DNA of 8,284 bases from Dethiothermospora halolimnae (GTDB lineage Bacteria > Bacillota > Clostridia > Tissierellales > VENL01). The notes under the pieces are model-generated. The model had not been told where the DNA came from, made no database searches, and saw only the letters and a program-made list of their open reading frames with translations. Shown piece after piece: positions 5,076 to 8,284 of the stretch. How positions within the stretch are numbered: the first letter of the stretch is position 1; each line of letters starts with the position of its first letter. The position numbers were made by a program, and so were the translations under genes. The DNA is taken from assembly GCF_037577855.1 (NCBI RefSeq), contig NZ_JBAKFX010000090.1, positions 1 to 8,284 of the forward strand, in the 5' to 3' direction.

Positions 5076-6401
5076 ATGAAAAGAAGGATAATAAATAAAA
5101 ATATTTTAGTAACCATGGGTATATTGTTAATGACAGTTTTAATCAGTTGTTCCAGTAAAGAAGTTAATATAAAAGACGATATAAAAAGTCCTAAACAAGA
5201 ATTGACGATGGCGGTTTGGAGTGGGGATATGGATAAGGGGGATATTGATCTGCCTATAAAAGCCTATACTCAGTTATTTGAGAATAAAAATAATGTAAAA
5301 GTGACATACGATATTATACATGCAGTCACATATGAAGATTATATAAAGAAACTAAATGCTAAACTATATACAGATAATGGACCTACACTAATATATAAAT
5401 TTCCTAATACATATATTGAAAGGGGAGTAGCAGTAGACCTTAGCGGTGAGTTATCTAATTTAGAGAAGATATATGATGGATTGAAAAGAGAAAAAATCTT
5501 TTATATTCCCATAGGAATGTCTAAAGATGGGATGATACTTAATAGAGAAGTATTGGAAAGATTAGAAATAGAAAAGCCTAATTTAAATTGGACAAAGAAA
5601 GACTATATTAATATAAAAGAAAAATGGTTAAAAGATAAACCGAGGGAATTTAATCTTGCTGAATATAAAGAGATTGTAAGATATCCTTTATATGAATTAA
5701 ATGTAATAGATCAACCTAATAAAGTAATAAATATAAACAATGAGAAAGTTAAAAACTATCTACATAAGGTAAAGGAAAAAATATTTTCAAAAAATTATAT
5801 TTTAAATGAAGGTTATGATTACTACTATAAAATGATATTTGATAGATATTCAAAAGAAAGAGAAAGTCATATCATGAATTATATTAATAACCCAGATGAA
5901 CTTATAAGATTTCTTCAAATACCTAATATTTTAAAGTTAAAAGAAAGTCAAATAGAAAACGATAAATTCTTAATATTACCAAGTGTATATGATCATGAAA
6001 TAAAAAGTTTTGGATTTATAGTAAATAAAAAAGGAAAAAATATAGAATTAGCTTTAAAATACATAAATGAATTATTGAGCAATGAAAGTCAAAAAAATAT
6101 TTATTATAGTAACTCTAGTTATTATCCAGTAAATAAAGAAATTGAAAAAGATATAATGAGATGGGATAAAGATAATGGAACTGATAAAAGAGCTATTGAG
6201 TTAAGAAATACTGTTTTAAATAGATTAAAAAAAGAAAAGGTAAATTATCTGGGAATGGATAATAAAATCAAAATTATGTATGAAAACGTAGAAAAAGATT
6301 TGTTTCACTTGATATTTACAGATAAAGAGTATAGTGATAAAGAGCTAGAGAGGGAATTGAAAAAATTAGAAGATAAGTACAGTATTATTTTTAATGAATA
6401 G
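5076..6401 (+). CDS. Solute-binding-protein-like lipoprotein 3
   Basis: This is a third paralogue, with a longer signal peptide starting MKRRIINKN and lipobox LISC (Cys25). Landmarks are ELTMAVW (42-48), TYEDYIKKLN (85-94), GPTLIYKF (102-109), FYIPIGM (142-148), LNWTKKDYINIKEKW near 170-184, FGFIVNKKGKN, YINELLSNESQ and YYPVNKEIEKD, ending LEDKYSIIFNE. It shows the common insertion/deletion pattern of this set but is shorter after GPTLIY than lipoprotein 2. AAGGGG 9 bases before ATG supports the start. Unlike the other two, it has no peptide, redoxin or ccdA remnant in front of it, only 185 bases of spacer after the previous terminator, so it is a solo copy. It is a lipid-anchored outer-face protein by sequence. 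The ligand is unknown and no permease is nearby. Confidence 0.9.
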   Translation: MKRRIINKNILVTMGILLMTVLISCSSKEVNIKDDIKSPKQELTMAVWSGDMDKGDIDLPIKAYTQLFENKNNVKVTYDIIHAVTYEDYIKKLNAKLYTDNGPTLIYKFPNTYIERGVAVDLSGELSNLEKIYDGLKREKIFYIPIGMSKDGMILNREVLERLEIEKPNLNWTKKDYINIKEKWLKDKPREFNLAEYKEIVRYPLYELNVIDQPNKVININNEKVKNYLHKVKEKIFSKNYILNEGYDYYYKMIFDRYSKERESHIMNYINNPDELIRFLQIPNILKLKESQIENDKFLILPSVYDHEIKSFGFIVNKKGKNIELALKYINELLSNESQKNIYYSNSSYYPVNKEIEKDIMRWDKDNGTDKRAIELRNTVLNRLKKEKVNYLGMDNKIKIMYENVEKDLFHLIFTDKEYSDKELERELKKLEDKYSIIFNE

Positions 6402-6428
6402 GTGACTCAAGTATGTAAAAAAAATGTA

Positions 6429-6457
6429 GGGCTAGGCATGGGCTTAGTCTATTTTTT
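6429..6457 (+). terminator. Rho-independent terminator, unit 3 (wobble-paired)
   Basis: The arm 6430-6437 (GGCTAGGC) pairs with 6442-6449 (GCTTAGTC) through six Watson-Crick and two G-U pairs around an ATGG loop, with a further G-U at 6429/6450, followed by ATTTTTT. It is homologous to the perfect palindromes of units 1 and 2 and, like them, is preceded by ATG TAG (6424-6429). Pairing is kept in RNA although the DNA palindrome is lost. Confidence 0.75.
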
Positions 6458-6587
6458 AGTATAAATTTTATTTTAGAGAAGTAGAAAGAAATTTATTTAT
6501 TAAAATTTTAAAGCATTAACTAAAAACTTATAATTATCTACACAAAACCCATTATTTCATTATATTAAAATAAATTCTAAAATATAG

Positions 6588-6615
6588 TTGAAAAAACCAT
6601 GAAGAGGTGTATAAT
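6588..6615 (+). promoter_or_regulatory. Promoter of the thioredoxin-ccdA unit
   Basis: TTGAAA (6588-6593) and TATAAT (6610-6615) are spaced by 16 bases, about 80 bases before the first start codon of unit 4. The stretch GAAGAGGTG (6601-6609) inside the spacer also looks like the cassette leader's ribosome site followed by ATA (6614-6616), aligning with the ATG at 2489. The region may therefore be a decayed leader rather than, or as well as, a promoter. The stretch 6458-6587 shows nothing else I can interpret. Confidence 0.5.
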
Positions 6616-6697
6616 AAAAATTGAACAAAGATAATATTAATGACTTATAATCACATCGAAACTGTAAAAAATATAATTAAAGGGGACAAGCTTGTTG

Positions 6698-6808
6698 ATG
6701 ATTAATAACAGACTGAAACTAAAAATTATTGTTATTTTTTTAACTATAACATCTATAATTAGCATTAACTCTAAAGTTTTGGCTAAAGAAGAGGTAAAAT
6801 TATCATAA
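6698..6808 (+). pseudogene. Signal-anchor start of thioredoxin-CcdA gene, out of frame with the rest
   Basis: From ATG at 6698 (two in-frame TTG codons precede it at 6692 and 6695; AAAGGGGA lies at 6679-6686) the frame encodes MINNRLKLKI, a hydrophobic stretch rich in I, V, F and T, and an SKVLAKEEVKLS end, then TAA at 6806-6808. This is a typical exported N-terminus, 36 residues long. The thioredoxin domain with CSTC follows directly, but in another frame open from 6787. A single-base shift near 6796-6816 would join the two into one protein. A frameshift mutation, a sequencing error, or reinitiation on the overlapping ATA (6805-6807) are the options. I favour a broken or mis-sequenced single gene. 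Confidence 0.55.
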
Positions 6809-6912
6809 ATTATTTTTACATAACTTCCTGTAGTACCTGTGATGAAATAGAAGAATTATTAGAAGAAGTAAGTAATAAAGAAAATATAGAAATAATAAAA
6901 AAGAACATAGGT

Positions 6913-7836
6913 GTGAAAGAAAATTACAATAAATTTTATGATTTCCTTCAAAAATATAATGTTCCATCAAATGTTAAAGGAATAGTTCCAGCTATATTTA
7001 CTGAAGATAAGTATTTCGTAGGAGGAGAAGATATAAAAAATGGACTTAAAAACATATCACAAATAGAAGATATATCACTCAATAAAAAAAGTATAAACAA
7101 TAAAAAATCAGCCTTTAAGACATTGGGCATATTAGGGGCAGGTTTACTAGATGGATTTAACCCCTGTGCTATATCAATGCTTTTATTCTTTTTATCCTTT
7201 ATACTGGCAAGTGATAAAAGGAATATATTAATTATAGGTGGAGGTTTTATACTGGGAACATTTATAGCATATTTTCTCTTAGGAACAGTACTATACAGTG
7301 TCTTAGGGATAATAAATGGAAGGTTAATAAGAAAGATTATTACATATTTAATGTTAATATTAGTTTTTACTCTAGCTGTATTAAACATTAAAGATTATTT
7401 AAACATAAAAAAGGGGGACTATGGAAAAGTATCATTACAATTACCCCTATTTTTAAGAAAATTGTCCCATGGAATCATAAAATTTTTTACTAATGTAAAA
7501 TCAAATATATTTATAATGACGTCCTTAGCTTTTTTACTGGGATTTATAATATCCTTTACCGAGTTTTTATGTACAGGGCAAATTTATCTACCTACAATAG
7601 TCTCAATGATTCAAACTGGAGATAAAGGCATTTATAATGTACAAGCTATATTTAGGTTAATAATATACAATATAGGCTTTGTAATACCACTTATTGTAAT
7701 ATGTCTATTTACATACTTTGGACAAAGAATACTGGATATCTCAGAAGTATTTAGAAAAAATCTAGAAAAGATAAAACTAGCAAATGCATTATTCTTCGCA
7801 ATAATATTTGTATTAATATTAATAAATATTATGTAG
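6913..7836 (+). CDS. Thioredoxin-like domain fused to CcdA/DsbD-type membrane protein
   Basis: CcdA-type proteins pass electrons from cytoplasmic thioredoxin across the membrane to extracytoplasmic thiol proteins. Here the membrane part has six predicted helices (about residues 71-99, 104-134, 139-159, 199-230, 247-269, 287-306) with the two signature cysteines: Cys85 in GLLDGFNPCAISML and Cys220 in EFLCTGQIYLPTI. Residues 1-66 are the back half of a thioredoxin/glutaredoxin fold (VPAIFTEDKYFVGGED). The true protein must start earlier. The same frame is open from 6787 and encodes FYITSCSTCDEIEELL, whose CSTC (6829-6840) is the catalytic CxxC. The GTG at 6913 has no ribosome site and is only the first conventional start in frame. 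The signal-anchor start at 6698 is out of frame. The gene is followed by the small-protein gene, with its TAG overlapping that gene's ribosome site. It may serve disulfide chemistry of the secreted Cys-rich peptides (inference). Confidence 0.85.
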   Translation: MKENYNKFYDFLQKYNVPSNVKGIVPAIFTEDKYFVGGEDIKNGLKNISQIEDISLNKKSINNKKSAFKTLGILGAGLLDGFNPCAISMLLFFLSFILASDKRNILIIGGGFILGTFIAYFLLGTVLYSVLGIINGRLIRKIITYLMLILVFTLAVLNIKDYLNIKKGDYGKVSLQLPLFLRKLSHGIIKFFTNVKSNIFIMTSLAFLLGFIISFTEFLCTGQIYLPTIVSMIQTGDKGIYNVQAIFRLIIYNIGFVIPLIVICLFTYFGQRILDISEVFRKNLEKIKLANALFFAIIFVLILINIM

Positions 7837-7847
7837 AGGTGATAATA

Positions 7848-8162
7848 TTGAAGTTTTCAAAGATAAAAGTTATGGATGACAAAGATAATATAATGTTTGA
7901 CGATAATAGCTTACATTTACCCATAAAAGAAGAATACATTATAGAAAAAAGCATAGAATTATTTAATGATCCAGAGCTCTGTGTTATACACAGATCAGCG
8001 GTGATATATAACATAGGAAATCAAATAACTAAAAACTTATCAGAAGAAATGAATCTGGATAAGGAAGAGAGCCTTATACAATGGGACCAATTGCCAACCC
8101 ACATAAAGGACAAGCTATTATTTGATAAAGTTCCAAATAAAATCATAATACAACTGGTATAG
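7848..8162 (+). CDS. Small acidic hypothetical protein (104 aa)
   Basis: I do not recognise this family. Start TTG at 7848 is preferred because GAGGTGATAATA precedes it at good spacing and gives MKFSKIKVMDDKDN. A GTG at 7839 lies inside the ribosome site. The product has no signal peptide or membrane segment, has one Cys (ELCVIHRS), is charged, and looks helical in its second half. Its stop-to-start spacing to ccdA is tight, suggesting one operon and translational coupling. Dead units 1 and 2 keep only its last 13 codons (KLLFDKV then AKRII), so it was part of the original cassette between ccdA and redoxin. The next frame at 8192 begins with a similar KFSNIKFMHDK, implying a duplicated family. 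A cytosolic accessory or peptide-handling role is possible but unsupported. Confidence 0.65.
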   Translation: MKFSKIKVMDDKDNIMFDDNSLHLPIKEEYIIEKSIELFNDPELCVIHRSAVIYNIGNQITKNLSEEMNLDKEESLIQWDQLPTHIKDKLLFDKVPNKIIIQLV

Positions 8163-8191
8163 ACCAGCTAGTAAAAGTCAAGAGTATTTAA

Positions 8192-8281
8192 GTGAAAAAA
8201 TTTAAATTCTCTAATATTAAATTTATGCACGACAAAAAGACCTTTGAAAAACACGAACAATGGCCAAATTTAGGCTTTTAA
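8192..8281 (+). CDS. 29-codon ORF, truncated paralogue of the preceding gene
   Basis: GTG at 8192 opens MKKFKFSNIKFMHDKKTFEK and ends with HEQWPNLGF and TAA (8279-8281). The first part lines up with MKFSKIKVMDDKDN of the preceding gene (K, F, S, I, K, M, D, K shared). The spacer 8163-8191 contains CAGCTAGTAAAA, also seen in the redoxin remnant at 2825-2836. There is no good ribosome site. It may be a short real peptide, or a second copy of the small-protein gene cut short by a deletion. The window ends three bases later. Confidence 0.35.
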   Translation: MKKFKFSNIKFMHDKKTFEKHEQWPNLGF

Positions 8282-8284
8282 AAT

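Noticed and set aside
6948..7388. Reverse-strand ORF of 146 codons
   Set aside because: It is fully antisense to the CcdA membrane region, which has clear family motifs. The reverse frame has low-complexity shadow composition.
7829..8014. Reverse-strand ORF of 61 codons
   Set aside because: It is antisense to the small-protein gene, which has a good ribosome site and homologous remnants in other units. There is no independent support.

Overview
The base composition is very AT-rich, with A/T-ending codons and purine-rich AGGAGG-type ribosome binding sites. The window also has lipoprotein signal peptides and a clostridial-type thioredoxin/CcdA membrane protein. This points to a low-GC Firmicute (Clostridia or Tissierellia-like). 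Genus and species cannot be read from the sequence. All real genes lie on the + strand.

The window is a tandem array of related cassettes at different stages of decay. The ancestral order appears to be: secreted thioredoxin-CcdA membrane protein, a small cytosolic protein (the 104-codon gene at 7848), a redoxin-like gene, a small secreted Cys-rich peptide, and a solute-binding-protein-like (SBP) lipoprotein, closed by a hairpin terminator. Unit 1 (1-2327) holds wrecked ccdA, small-protein and redoxin remnants, an intact 78-residue Cys-rich peptide (557-793) and SBP lipoprotein 1 (936-2252). Unit 2 (about 2410-4890) repeats this with its own promoter, the same remnants, a peptide gene broken by a 7-T run (3108-3306), and SBP lipoprotein 2 (3466-4815). 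Unit 3 (about 4950-6456) keeps only SBP lipoprotein 3 (5076-6401) and its terminator. Unit 4 (6588 to the right edge) holds the only near-complete thioredoxin-CcdA gene (frame break near 6806), the small-protein gene (7848-8162) and a 29-codon gene that resembles the start of that small protein. It may continue beyond the window.

The remnants in units 1 and 2 share the same junctions: a leader fused to the middle of ccdA, and ccdA fused to the end of the small-protein gene at a 9-bp microhomology. An already decayed cassette was therefore duplicated. What has been kept is the secreted peptide plus lipoprotein. The three lipoproteins have diverged to roughly half identity by eye, while the dead ccdA pieces and the 3' untranslated block remain nearly identical. 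No ABC permease or ATPase is present, so the lipoproteins look like orphans.

The working hypothesis (inference) is a secreted disulfide-rich peptide whose Cys residues are handled by an extracytoplasmic thioredoxin/CcdA/redoxin pathway, partnered with a cognate surface lipoprotein that binds it or gives immunity to it. The partner module has been amplified and diversified.
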